A stretch of 64,000 nt of DNA from Panulirus ornatus (lineage: Eukaryota; Arthropoda; Malacostraca; Decapoda; Palinuridae), in NCBI RefSeq assembly GCF_036320965.1, contig NC_092241.1, forward strand, positions 25,322,986 to 25,386,985, in the 5' to 3' direction. Both the position numbers and the translations under genes were made by a program. Positions within the stretch are counted from its first letter, which is position 1. Each line of letters opens with the position of its first letter. Under the pieces are notes generated by a model that searched no databases, was not told the DNA's origin, and worked only from the letters and a program-made list of their open reading frames with translations. This document shows, one piece after another, positions 19,945 to 30,039 of the stretch.

Positions 19945-20671
19945 TACACCCCCCTTGTATGGACAGTCACTCCAATTGAACGAAATGCCAACCTTTCTAG
20001 GTATCACGTCTTCACCAAACGCATAGCAGAAGTTATTCTTTCAAGAGTGGAAGCATTTATCCCCTCTTCCTCCAAGATGATGTCTTCCTCCAATCCTTGG
20101 TTCAACAATTTCTGTTCTGAGGCCATTTAGGCAAGGTATCAGGCATATTAGGCTTGGAAAGACTTTTTTTCCTTTGACTCCCAATCAGCTTTTATCAATG
20201 CCTGTGATCACTGCAAGCACATTATCCATCTGCCAAAGCACTCCTTTATTCAAAGGAAGTGTGAGACTCTCTCCTTGTCATCCACTGATAGATCTTTCTG
20301 ATCTTTAGCTAAGGGCATCTCTGACAAATTCTGTTGCTCTACCTTTTCTTTTCAGTTCTGACAGTACTGTAGCAGTCTCTCTTGTAGACAGGGCAACTCT
20401 CTTTGGTTCCCATATCTCCTCTAACTCCAACTTGGATGACTCTAACATTCCTTCAGCATCTGATGCTCCTCTTACTAATCCTATGCCCCTCCATGTAATC
20501 TCTCTCTGGACTGTCCAAAAAGCACTTCTTTCTCTGAACACAAGCAAGGCTTATGGTACTAGTGGCATCCATCCCCGTGTACAGAAACAGCTTGCCTGTG
20601 AACTTACACCTGTGCTTGCTTGTCTCTTCAGTTTCTGCTTAAAAACCAAAACTTTTTCTTCTCCTTGGAAG
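19945..20671 (+). pseudogene. Jockey-like LINE family B, linker and first RT blocks
   Basis: The translation includes RIAEVILSRVEAFIPSSS, NPWFNNFCSEA, INACDHCKHIIHLPKHSF and, after frameshifts, SDAPLTNPMPLHVIS with TSGIHPRVQKQLACELTPVL and LFSFCLKTKTFSSPWK. This is the D-G-I-x-P-x-V-L-K-x-x-A-x-x-L-A-P-x-L block and the S-W-K block of a Jockey-like reverse transcriptase. The reading continues in the same frame order at 21660 once the pogo-like element is taken out, giving WKYAFIHPIPKKGDHSDPSN. Confidence 0.7.
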
Positions 20672-20673
20672 TA

Positions 20674-21657
20674 CAGGTACACCACCGATTTTCTGGCAGC
20701 TGGTGGTTTGGCAACTCCTTTAGTCCGAACAAAATTACATGAGGGAACTTGAAATTACTGCAGCCACCAGACTAGTGTACTGGGCAGCCACAGATGGTGT
20801 TGTGTGTAGGGCGCGCTTATTTACATTCTTTACACTGCACTCGTTGGTGGTGATACTGCAATTCTGTGAGAGTCTTAGCTTATTTTGCTTGAATTTAACC
20901 CTGGCTATGGCTTCTAAGACATATGAGAATGTCAGTCGTGGTGTCAAACATAAACACCAGTCCATATCGATCCAAGATAAAGAAGAACTGTTGAAAAAAA
21001 ATGGATTGTGGTGTTTTGATGCCTAAGCTGTGTGACATCTACAGTATTAGTTCATCATCTGTTTATGATCTAAAGAAGCAAAGGGAGAAACTATTGAAAT
21101 TCTATGTAGACAGTGATTTCAAGAAGCAAATGACAATTAGAAAAACTATGAAAGATGGTAAGAGTGCAGAGCACGACCGAGTAATGATGGAATGGTTTTG
21201 ACAGCATTGGAGTGATGGATTGAACTTGTCAGGTAGCATGCTAATGGACCAGGCTAAGTTGTTCCATAAAGAGTTAGAATTTCAACATGAGCATGACTAT
21301 AGTTAAGGATGGATTCAGATTCAAGAAGCGTCATGGAATTTCCATGAATAAAGTGTGGGGAGAAAAGCAGTTTGCAAACCACAATGGAGCTGCTGAGTAT
21401 ATGGACAAATTTGCAAAACTCATAGTCCTGAGCAGGTGTATAATGTATTTCATTTATTTATTTGATTTACATTTAACGTTTGTTTGATATGAATTTCTAG
21501 CAGTCCATGGTATACTTTAGACACATAGGCGATGTATAATTAGTGGGTTAGAGATGTGTTGATGAATTATCATTATGTGGTCACAGTTGGTCCGGCAAAA
21601 TTGTTAATTCGGCAAGGCTTTAGAACCAAGAGTGCTGGAAAATCGGTGGTGTACCTG
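20674..21657 (+). mobile_element. pogo/Tigger-like DNA transposon, internally deleted
   Basis: The left end CAGGTACACCACCGATTTTC (20674-20693) is the reverse complement of the right end, GAAAATCGGTGGTGTACCTG (21638-21657). A TA dinucleotide flanks both sides (20672-20673 and 21658-21659), as expected for a Tc1/mariner-type TA duplication. Removing the unit rejoins a LINE reverse transcriptase in frame. The interior encodes the N-terminal DNA-binding part of a CENP-B/Tigger-type transposase. At 984 bases it is too short for a complete transposase. Confidence 0.9.
20907..21430 (+). pseudogene. pogo/Tigger-like transposase remnant (CENP-B-type helix-turn-helix)
   Basis: The frame opens MASKTYENVSRGVKHKHQSI, followed by ISIQDKEELLKK. 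An extra A in the run at about 20993-21001 shifts the frame. It then reads CDIYSISSSSVYDLKKQREK, RKTMKDGKSAEHDRVMMEWF with a stop, and finally MLMDQAKLFHKELEF and FRFKKRHGIS. This order is a CENP-B N-terminal helix-turn-helix followed by a Tc5-type helix-turn-helix domain, as in Tigger/Jerky proteins. The catalytic DDE domain is absent, so the copy is inactive and could at most have moved in trans. Confidence 0.85.
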
Positions 21658-21659
21658 TA

Positions 21660-23010
21660 TGCATTTATACATCCCATCCCTAAGAAGGGTGACCATTCTG
21701 ACCCCTCTAACTATCATCCTATTGCTTTGACATTTACCATTTCCCAAGTCTTTGAATCCCTCCTCTACTATCATATCCTTAGACACCTTGAAATTCACAG
21801 TCTTTTCACTGATCACCGGTATGGCATCCGTAAGGTGAGATCCAGTGTTGAAGTTCTTTCCTATCTTACTAATATCCAAAGCTTTTGACAGGGTGTGGCT
21901 TCAGGGGTCTCATCTGTAAGCTCCCCTCTTTTGTCTTCCCTCTTTCACTTTGCTCTTTGATATTTAGCTTCCTCTCTGGCCAATCTATCTCTGTGGTTGT
22001 TGGTGGATCAGCCTCCCTCCCTTCTTCAACAGCGGTGGCCCTCAAGGTTCTGTCCTGTCCCATACACATTTTCTCCTTTTCCTCAAAGATTCCCTGTTTC
22101 ACAAATAATCACTTGCCCTCTTATGCTGATGACTCAATGCTGCATTCATCCATGTCCTTAAATTCTACTCCTCTCACATGATCGGTATCTCATCTCGATA
22201 CAGCTTCCTCAATAAACTTAGACTTTGACAGGATATCTCAGTGGGGTAGACAAAATCAAGTTGAGTTTAATGCCTCCAAGACCCAGTTTGCACTTATCTC
22301 ATTCAAAAATTCCTCACAACTCTCGTCTCTTTGATGGTTCTGTAATTCTACCCCTTGACTCAATTTACAAACTTGATATTGCTGTAACTCTTTCTTGGAA
22401 ACCCCTCATATTACAGGAGTAGCTAAGTCTCCTTTTAAGAAACTGGGTGTCCTGTTTAGATGTCAAAACTTCTTTTCCTGTGAACAGGTGCTCCATTTCT
22501 ATAAAGGATTGCATCATCCTTGTATGGTGTGCTGCTCTCACATCTTGGATGGTTCTACCTCTGCATCCTTACTTGACAGAGGTGATTTGAAAGCAGTCTG
22601 CCGTAAAAACTGTCCCAGGCTAACTTCCAAACTTGACCCCCCTTGCCATATGTCACAATGTTGGTTCACTTTCCCCCTTCTATCAGTATTACTTTAGGTT
22701 TTGCTCCTGAGAGCTATCCACTTGTATACCCTCACCACTAACTAGACCATGCAATACTCAGCAGGCTGCTGCATCATACGATCTCTGTGTGGCTATTGTC
22801 ATCTCAAGGGTGGGCCATTTTGATTACTGTTTCTTTCCCTACTCCTCAAAACTTTAGAACTCTTTACCCTTTCATGTCCTTCCCCATAATTATGACCTGG
22901 CATATTTTGAAAGACAAGTTTTTCACTCCCTCCAAAATTCTTAAATATTCTCCTTTGTCACTTCTTTTCTTTCAGAATCCTCTCTATATTTCACCTTGAT
23001 GTGAACTTTT
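21660..23010 (+). pseudogene. Jockey-like LINE family B, RT continuation and C-terminus
   Basis: Blocks in order are AFIHPIPKKGDHSDPSNYHP, ALTFTISQVFESLLYYHILR, HRYGIRKVRSSVEVLSYLTN, LISFLSGQSISVVVGGSAS-like residues, a damaged G-V-P-Q-G region, LPSYADDSMLHSS (catalytic A-D-D near 22120), FDRISQWGRQNQVEFNASKT, KSPFKKLGVLFRCQNFFSCE, LHFYKGLHHPCMVCCSH, and a C-terminal NSLP-like end near 22860. Several frameshifts and stops make it a fossil. The block around the first catalytic aspartate has been lost between 21886 and 21895. Confidence 0.75.
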
Positions 23011-23039
23011 GCCCTTGTTTAGAGCATTCAGTATAAAAG

Positions 23040-23825
23040 AAAAAAAACATGACATTTACTCCTCACACTGATGATATCAACACAAATGTAACACACAAAC
23101 TACTTGCCCTCAGAACACTAATTGGCACCAGATTTAGACAAAAAAAAGAATCCCTTAACATCCTCTATAAACAAATCATTTGATCCACTCTAAACTCTGT
23201 ATCACCTGCTTAGTCTTCCACACTTTCAAAAGCAAATATAACAAAGCAGCAAACTACAAAGAATTGTGGTCTCATAACAATCACTGGCTGCTTAGCAACC
23301 ACAAACACTCAACACCTTTGCAGTGAAACTAAGGTCCTACCAGTGTAATCTCACCTCAACTTGATTGGCACTCACTTCTTTGCAACAGCACTAGATCCTT
23401 TCAGCTCATATCAATCCATCACTGACCAGCAATCCTTAAGTAAAAATGAAAAATTTCCTTGCCTTACAATTCAACATCCTCGATTCACAGTTCCCAACCC
23501 CCAACAGATATAACACAAACACAACAAATTTCACACTGAAATAACCCATTAAGTACTAAACAGTTACCACCTTCCCAATTTAGTCTTAAACTTCATCTCT
23601 CCAGGCATTCCCCATCAGAAGCAACACTCTCCAGAAACACGAGTCACATGTTCCTGTCTATATTCTGAACATCACCCATCCTTACAACACTACAAACAAC
23701 ATTTGAACATATCCCAAGGTCCCTTATGCCCATGGTGCATCTACCACAATAAAGACTACAATCATTTACTTCTCATTTGCCCTTCTCCCCCTTTCCCACA
23801 CACACACACACACACACACACACAT

Positions 23826-23894
<69 letters not shown>

Positions 23895-24020
23895 ATCTCT
23901 ACACTTAATGACCTATGGTCCTGACCAATGGACATGGCCATCTTCCTTAGTGCTCCAGCAGCTTCATAAAGATAGGATGGAGTCTTGGGATAGGGAGTAA
24001 GTAAGAGGGTGAATGACAAG
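23040..24020 (+). pseudogene. Jockey-like LINE family A, C-terminal part
   Basis: Translation shows FTPHTDDINTNVTHKLLALR, LIGTRFRQKKESLNILYKQI, ITGCLATTNTQHLCSETKVL and, near the end, LCPWCIYHNKDYNHLLLICP and ISTLNDLWS. These are the thumb and Cys/His-rich C-terminal blocks of the family whose reverse-transcriptase core lies at 19485-19935. A (CA)n tract (23802-23893) has expanded inside the C-terminal part. About 450 bases expected between the two family A pieces are missing. Confidence 0.55.
23802..23893 (+). repeat. (CA)n microsatellite
   Basis: There are about 45 CA units with a single T interruption (CATGCA, 23822-23827). Both strands appear open because the repeat has no stop; this is not evidence for coding. 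Confidence 0.98.
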
Positions 24021-24049
24021 GCAGGTGAAGTGCAGTTAGGGTTAAGTGG

Positions 24050-24600
24050 ATGAATTATTTGTAAAGGGTCCTAGAGGATTTCTTGTTGTTCAAATATGGT
24101 GTCAGTTAGTGTTTTGAGAGTATTTAGTTTTTGTGTTTCATTTGTACTGATGTGTTTGGTTTGGGGAATGAATGTCATATGTATATCGAATATAATGTCA
24201 AGTATGTGTGGCTTTCTTTTGTAGTGACTGTCCATTGAAGGTGACTGGAGGGTGCTGGTTTGATTTGTTTGTCCTAGTATAAAATTGCTGATAAAGGCTT
24301 CTGTGGTGATACAAACATTCCATACTAGATGAATCATTGTTCCAATTGTGTAATGTGGTGCTGCATATGTATTGTTTATATTGAGGTGTCAGGGTGTTCT
24401 GATGTGGTTGTGAGGTCATCATCCTATGAGAGAACCTTCATATTGTGGTTTACTAGAGGTACTGGAAGGTTATATAGAAAGAAACTGAAGAGGATTAGAG
24501 AAAGAATTGCTCCTTAGAGGATTTTATTGTAAAGTTTATGAGTTATAGAAGTGAAGTCATTGTGAGCTAACTCTACGTCTATACTATAGAATGGTTGGAT
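24050..24600 (-). pseudogene. Jockey-like LINE family A fragment, inverted
   Basis: Minus-strand translation gives a degraded VLSYDDD-like active-site region near 24420, then YKQYICSTTLHNWNNDSSS, TNQTSTLQSPSMDSHYK, HILDIIFDIHMTFIPQTKHI and TQKLNTLKTLTDTIFEQQEI. This aligns with the family A segment at 23040 (FTPHTDDINTNVTHKLLALR) but on the opposite strand, and includes the region missing between the two plus-strand pieces. The frame is broken. Confidence 0.5.
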
Positions 24601-24806
24601 CATAAGATTTACAACAAAAATTACTTTTCAATATTTGGATATTTTGAATTTCCATCCCTGCCATGCTTTTCTTCTCTGTGCTTTTTGAGCGTTTCCCCTT
24701 GTATTCATGATATAGATGATTTTTGCATTTAGTTTTAGGGTAGAAATTTAGAATTATGTTTTTTGGCATGTTAATTTTTCTGAGAAATTTGAATCTCAAG
24801 CAATTT

Positions 24807-24810
<4 letters not shown>

Positions 24811-24886
<76 letters not shown>
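24811..24886. repeat. (TA)n microsatellite at LINE 5' boundary
   Basis: About 38 TA units run directly into the 5'-truncated LINE that begins near 24893. Confidence 0.98.
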
Positions 24887-24892
<6 letters not shown>

Positions 24893-24919
24893 CAACTGAA
24901 AGTTGATGGAGAGAGATGG

Positions 24920-27562
24920 GTGATTATTGGTGCATATGCACCTGGGCATGAGAAGAAAGATCATGAGAGGCAAGTGTTTTGGGAGCAGCTGAATGAGTGT
25001 GTTAGTGGTTTTGATGCACGAGACCGGGCTATAGTGATGGGTGATTTGAATGCAAAGGTGAGTAATGTGGCAGTTGAGGGAATAATTGGTATACATGGGG
25101 TGTTCAGTGTTGTAAATGGAAATGGTGAAGAGCTTGTAGATTTATGTGCTGAAAAAGGACTGATGATTGGGAATACCTGGTTTAAAAAGCGAGATATACA
25201 TAAGTATACTTATGTAAGTCGGAGAGATGGCCAGAGAGCGTTATTGGATTACGTGTTAATTGACAGGCGTGTGAAAGAGAGACTTTTGGATGTTAATGTG
25301 CTGAGAGGTGCAACTGGAGGGATGTCTGATCATTATCTTGTGGAGGCTAAGGTGAAGATTTATATGGGTTTTCAGAAAAGAAGAGTGAATGTTGGGGTGA
25401 AGAGGGTGGTGAGAGTAAGTGAGCTTGGGAAGGAGACTTGTGTGAGGAAGTGCCAGGAGAGACTGAGTACAGAATGGAAAAAGGTGAGAACAATGGAAGT
25501 AAGGGGAGTGGGGGAGGAGTGGGATGTATTTAGGGAATCAGTGATGGATTGCGCAAAAGATGCTTGTGGCATGAGAAGAGTGGGAGGTGGGTTGATTAGA
25601 AAGGGTAGTGAGTGGTGGGATGAAGAAGTAAGAGTATTAGTGAAAGAGAAGAGAGAGGCATTTGGACGATTTTTGCAGGGAAAAAATGAAATTGAGTGGG
25701 AGATGTATAAAAGAAAGAGACAGGAGGTCAAGAGAAAGGTGCAAGAGGTGAAAAAAAGGGCAAATGAGAGTTGGGGTGAGAGAGTATCATTAAATTTTAG
25801 GGAGAATAAAAAGATGTTCTGGAAGGAGGTAAATAAAGTGCGTAAGACAAGGGAGCAAATGGGAACTTCAGTGAAGGGCGCAAATGGGGAGGTGATAACA
25901 AGTAGTGGTGATGTGAGAAGGAGATGGAGTGAGTATTTTGAAGGTTTGTTGAATGTGTTTGATGATAGAGTGGCAGATATAGGGTGTTTTGGTCGAGGTG
26001 GTGTGCAAAGTGAGAGGGTTAGGGAAAATGATTTGGTAAACAGAGAAGAGGTAGTAAAAACTTTGCGGAAGATGAAAGCCGGCAAGGCAGCAGGTTTGGA
26101 TGGTATTGCAGTGGAATTTATTAAAAAAGGGGGTGATTGTATTGTTGACTGGTTGGTAAGGTTATTTAATGTATGTATGACTCATGGTGAGGTGCCTGAG
26201 GATTGGCGGAATGCGTGCATAGTGCCATTGTACAAAGGCAAAGGGGATAAGAGTGAGTGCTCAAATTACAGAGGTATAAGTTTGTTGAGTATTCCTGGTA
26301 AATTATATGGGAGGATATTGATTGAGAGGGTGAAGGCATGTACAGAGCATCAGATTGGGGAAGAGCAGTGTGGTTTCAGAAGTGGTAGAGGATGTGTGGA
26401 TCAGGTGTTTGCTTTGAAGAATGTAAGTGAGAAATACTTAGAAAAGCAAATGGATTTGTATGTAGCATTTATGGATCTGGAGAAGGCATATGATAGAGTT
26501 GATAGAGATGCTCTGTGGAAGGTATTAAGAATATATGGTGTGGGAGGCAAGTTGTTAGAGGCAGTGAAAAGTTTTTATCGAGGATGTAAGGCATGTGTAC
26601 GTGTAGGAAGAGAGGAAAGTGATTGGTTCTCAGTGAATGTAGGTTTGTGGCAGGGGTGTGTGATGTCTCCATGGTTGTTTAATTTGTTTATGGATGGGGT
26701 TGTTAGGGAGGTGAATGCAAGAGTTTTGGAAAGAGGGGCAAGTATGAAGTCTGTTGGGGATGAGAGAGCTTGGGAAGTGAGTCAGTTGTTGTTCGCTGAT
26801 GATACAGCGCTGGTGGCTGATTCATGTGAGAAACTGCAGAAGCTGGTGACTGAGTTTGGTAAAGTGTGTGAAAGAAGAAAGTTAAGAGTAAATGTGAATA
26901 AGAGCAAGGTTATTAGGTACAGTAGGGTTGAGGGTCAAGTCAATTGGGAGGTGAGTTTGAATGGAGAAAAACTGGAGGAAGTGAAGTGTTTTAGATATCT
27001 GGGAGTGGATCTGGCAGCGGATGGAACCATGGAAGCGGAAGTGGATCATAGGGTGGGGGAGGGGGCGAAAATTCTGGGACCCTTGAAGAATGTGTGGAAG
27101 TCGAGAACATTATCTCGAAAAGCAAAAATGGGTATGTTTGAAGGAATAGTGGTTCCAACAATGTTGTATGGTTGCGAGGCGTGGGCTATGGATAGAGTTG
27201 TGCGCAGGAGGATGGATGTGCTGGAAATGAGATGTTTGAGGACAATGTGTGGTGTGAGGTGGTTTGATCGAGTAAGTAACGTAAGGGTAAGAGAGATGTG
27301 TGGAAATAAAAAGAGCGTGGTTGAGAGAGCAGAGGAGGGTGTTTTGAAATGGTTCGGGCACATGGAGAGAATGAGTGAGGAAAGATTGACCAAGAGAATA
27401 TATGTGTCGGAGGTGGAGGGAACGAGGAGAAGAGGGAGACCAAATTGGAGGTGGAAAGATGGAGTGAAAAAGATTTTGTGTGATCGGGGCCTGAACATGC
27501 AGGAGGGTGAAAGGAGGGCAAGAAATAGAGTGAATTGGAGTGATGTGGTATACCAGGGTTGA
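24920..27562 (+). CDS. RTE-like LINE endonuclease (C-terminal part) and reverse transcriptase polyprotein
   Basis: This 880-residue frame has no stop or shift. Residues 1-140 are the C-terminal part of an AP-type endonuclease: GDLNAKV at 41-47, LLDYVLIDRR at 108-117 and SDH at 136-138. A basic linker follows to about 385. Reverse-transcriptase blocks are [46 protein letters not shown] (D519), [10 protein letters not shown] (575-584) and FADD (625-628), followed by YLGVDL, LYGCEAWAMD, and a C-terminal WFGHMERM and GRPNWRWKDG motif typical of RTE-like elements. The LINE copies at 9383 and 47565 have R where this one has W577, in a conserved block. This is the best-preserved coding sequence in the window. 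Lacking the endonuclease N-terminus, it is probably immobile itself. The first Met lies inside the element, so the true start is lost. Confidence 0.93.
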   Translation: MIIGAYAPGHEKKDHERQVFWEQLNECVSGFDARDRAIVMGDLNAKVSNVAVEGIIGIHGVFSVVNGNGEELVDLCAEKGLMIGNTWFKKRDIHKYTYVSRRDGQRALLDYVLIDRRVKERLLDVNVLRGATGGMSDHYLVEAKVKIYMGFQKRRVNVGVKRVVRVSELGKETCVRKCQERLSTEWKKVRTMEVRGVGEEWDVFRESVMDCAKDACGMRRVGGGLIRKGSEWWDEEVRVLVKEKREAFGRFLQGKNEIEWEMYKRKRQEVKRKVQEVKKRANESWGERVSLNFRENKKMFWKEVNKVRKTREQMGTSVKGANGEVITSSGDVRRRWSEYFEGLLNVFDDRVADIGCFGRGGVQSERVRENDLVNREEVVKTLRKMKAGKAAGLDGIAVEFIKKGGDCIVDWLVRLFNVCMTHGEVPEDWRNACIVPLYKGKGDKSECSNYRGISLLSIPGKLYGRILIERVKACTEHQIGEEQCGFRSGRGCVDQVFALKNVSEKYLEKQMDLYVAFMDLEKAYDRVDRDALWKVLRIYGVGGKLLEAVKSFYRGCKACVRVGREESDWFSVNVGLWQGCVMSPWLFNLFMDGVVREVNARVLERGASMKSVGDERAWEVSQLLFADDTALVADSCEKLQKLVTEFGKVCERRKLRVNVNKSKVIRYSRVEGQVNWEVSLNGEKLEEVKCFRYLGVDLAADGTMEAEVDHRVGEGAKILGPLKNVWKSRTLSRKAKMGMFEGIVVPTMLYGCEAWAMDRVVRRRMDVLEMRCLRTMCGVRWFDRVSNVRVREMCGNKKSVVERAEEGVLKWFGHMERMSEERLTKRIYVSEVEGTRRRGRPNWRWKDGVKKILCDRGLNMQEGERRARNRVNWSDVVYQG

Positions 27563-27709
27563 CGGGCTGTCAGTGGATTGAATCAGGGCATGTGAAGCGT
27601 CTGGGGTAAACCATGGAAAGCTGTGTAGGTATGTATATTTGCGTGTGTGGACGTATGTATATACATGTGTATGGGGGTGGGTTGGGCCATTTCTTTCGTC
27701 TGTTTCCTT

Positions 27710-27744
27710 GCGCTACCTCGCAAATGCGGGAGACAGCGACAAAG
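27710..27744 (+). promoter_or_regulatory. conserved LINE 3'-terminal hairpin
   Basis: The sequence CGCTACCTCGC, a short loop, then GCGGGAGACAGCG can fold with outer CGCT/AGCG and inner CTCGC/GCG-GAG pairing. It ends a few bases before the tail in every LINE copy whose 3' end is present, and the SINE-like copies keep a related version. A role as the reverse-transcriptase recognition site is inferred by analogy with other LINE/SINE pairs. Confidence 0.6.
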
Positions 27745-27754
27745 CAAAAAAAGA

Positions 27755-27762
<8 letters not shown>

Positions 27763-27792
<30 letters not shown>
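27763..27792. repeat. (TA)n between LINE tail and SINE
   Basis: About 15 TA units follow the A-rich LINE tail and precede the SINE-like element. Confidence 0.95.
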
Positions 27793-27794
<2 letters not shown>

Positions 27795-28017
27795 GATAGG
27801 GGATTAAGAATACTTCCCACGTATTCCCTGCGTGTCGTAGAAGGCGACTAAAAGGGGAGGGAGCGGGGCCTGGAAATCCTCCCCTCTCTTTTTTTTTTTT
27901 TTTAATTTTCCAAAAGAAGGAACAGAGGGGGCCAGGTGAGGATATTCCAAAAAAGGCCCAATCCTCTGTTCTTAACGCTACCTCGCTATCGCGGGAAACG
28001 GCGAATAGTATGAAAAA

Positions 28018-28026
<9 letters not shown>
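27793..28026 (+). mobile_element. SINE-like element sharing the LINE 3' hairpin, copy 1
   Basis: This is a non-coding unit of about 234 bases. Its head is GGGATAGGGGATTAAGAATA, the core GTGTCGTAGAAGGCGACTAA is followed by a G-rich stretch, a poly(T) run lies in the middle, and the 3' end reads AACGCTACCTCGCTATCGCG, GGAAACGGCGAATAGTATG and poly(A). The 3' end resembles the LINE terminal hairpin. I find no convincing tRNA A or B box. The core resembles a conserved domain I recall from invertebrate SINEs, but I cannot confirm that here. Confidence 0.75.

Positions 28027-28059
<33 letters not shown>
28027..28059. repeat. (TA)n between SINE tail and inverted LINE tail
   Basis: About 16 TA units are followed by the T-run that is the minus-strand LINE tail. 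Confidence 0.95.
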
Positions 28060-28075
<16 letters not shown>

Positions 28076-28260
28076 ATACTTTGTCGCTGTCTCCCGCGTT
28101 TGCGAGGTAGCGCAAGGAAACAGACGAAAGAAATGGCCCAACCCACCCCCATACACATGTATATACATACGTCCACACACGCAAATATACATACCTACAC
28201 AGCTTTCCATGGTTTACCCCAGACGCTTCACATGCCTTGATTCAATCCACTGACAGCATG

Positions 28261-29246
28261 TCAACCCCGGTATACCACATCGCTCCAATTCACACTATTC
28301 CTTGCCCTCCTTTCACCCTCCTGCATGTTCAGGCCCCGATCACACAAAATCTTTTTCACTCCATCTTTCCACCTCCAATTTGGTCTCCCTCTTCTCCTTG
28401 CTCCCTCCACCTCCGACCCATATATCCTCTTGGTCAATCTTTCCTCACTCATCCTCTCCATGTACCCAAACCACTTCAAAACACCCTCTTCTGCTCTCTC
28501 AACCACGCTCTTTTTATTTCCACACATCTCTCTTACCCTTACATTACTCACTCGATCAAACCACCTCACACCACACATTGTCCTCAAACATCTCATTTCC
28601 AGCACATCCATCCTCCTGCGCACAACTCTATCCATAGCCCACGCCTCGCAACCATACAACATTGTTGGAACCACTATTCCTTCAAACATACCCATTTTTG
28701 CTTTCCGAGATAATGTTCTCGACTTCCACACATTCTTCAAGGCCCGCAGAATTTTCGCCCCCTCCCCCACCCTATGATCCACTTCCGCTTCCATGGTTCC
28801 ATCCGCTGCCAGATCCACTCCCAGATATCTAAAACACTTCACTTCCTCCAGTTTTTCTCCATTCAAACTCACCTCCCAATTGACTTGACCCTCAACCCTA
28901 CTGTACCTAATAACCTTGCTCTTATTCACATTTACTCTTAACTTTCTTCTTCCACACACTTTACCAAACTCAGTCACCAGCTTCTGCAGTTTCTCACATG
29001 AATCAGCCACCAGCGCTGTATCATCAGCAAACAACAACTGACTCACTTCCCAAGCTCTCTCATCCCCAACAGACTTCATACTTGCCCCTCTTTCCAAAAC
29101 TCTTGCATTTACCTCCCTAACAACCCCATCCATAAACAAATTAAACAACCATGGAGACGTCACACACCCCTGCCGCAAACCTACATTCTATGAGAACCAA
29201 TCACTTTCCTCTCTTCCTACACGTACACATGCCTTACATCCTCGAT
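28261..29246 (-). pseudogene. RTE-like LINE reverse transcriptase, 3' half
   Basis: The open frame from 29178 reads [80 protein letters not shown] and [15 protein letters not shown], ending at the natural stop (28261). Upstream to 29246 a one-base difference at TTCTATGAGAACC (normally TTCACTGAGAACC) shifts the frame. The missing 5' half lies inverted next door, so this cannot encode a whole protein. Confidence 0.85.
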
Positions 29247-30039
29247 GTAAATTTTAGGGAGAATAAAAGATGTTCTGGAAGGAGGTAAATAAAGTGCGTA
29301 AGACAAGGGAGCAAATGGAACTTCAGTGAAGGGCGCAAATGGGGAGGTGATAACAAGTAGTGGTGATGTGAGAAGGAGATGGAGTGAGTATTTTGAAGGT
29401 TTGTTGAATGTGTTTGATGATAGAGTGGCAGATATAGGGTGTTTTGGTCGAGGTGGTGTGCAAAGTGAGAGGGTTAGGGAAAATGTTTTGGTAAACAGAG
29501 AAGAGGTAGTGAAAGCTTTGCGGAAGATGAAAGCCGGCAAGGCAGCAGGTTTGGATGGTATTGCAGTGGAATTTATTAAAAAAGGGGGTGACTGTATTGT
29601 TGACTGGTTGGTAAGGTTATTTAATGTATGTATGACTCATGGTGAGGTGCCTGAGGATTGGCGGAATGCGTGCATAGTGCCATTGTACAAAGGCAAAGGG
29701 GATAAGAGTGAGTGCTCAAATTACAGAGGTATAAGTTTGTTGAGTATTCCTGGTAAATTATATGGGAGGGTATTGATTGAGAGGGTGAAGGCATGTACAG
29801 AGCATCAGATTGGGGAAGAGCAGTGTGGTTTCAGAAGTGGTAGAGGATGTGTGGATCAGGTGTTTGCTTTGAAGAATGTATGTGAGAAATACTTAGAAAA
29901 GCAAATGGATTTGTATGTAGCATTTATGGATCTGGAGAAGGCATATGATAGAGTTGATAGAGATGCTCTGTGGAAGGTATTAAGAATATATGGTGTGGGA
30001 GGAAAGTTGTTAGAAGCAGTGAAAAGTTTTTTCTATCGA

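Larger units (their letters stand above)
24893..27762 (+). mobile_element. young, nearly full-length RTE-like LINE
   Basis: The element starts within the endonuclease domain (AACTGAAAGTTGATGGAG, matching 46222 of another copy), has one uninterrupted reading frame, a short-form 3' UTR (27563-27745), the terminal hairpin, and an A-rich tail that grades into (TA)n. The 5' truncation removes roughly the first third of the endonuclease. Confidence 0.95.

Noticed and set aside
20907..21430. Domesticated CENP-B/Jerky-like host gene
   Set aside because: It lies between intact pogo-type inverted repeats with TA duplication, has a frameshift and stop codons, and lacks the DDE domain.
23703..23924. Thr-His repeat protein at the (CA)n tract
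   Set aside because: The frame only exists because (CA)n lacks stops; the flanks are family A LINE remains.
27793..28026. tRNA-derived SINE head with pol III A and B boxes
   Set aside because: I could not find a convincing B box (GGTTCGAATCC-like) or a cloverleaf in either copy, so the origin is left open.
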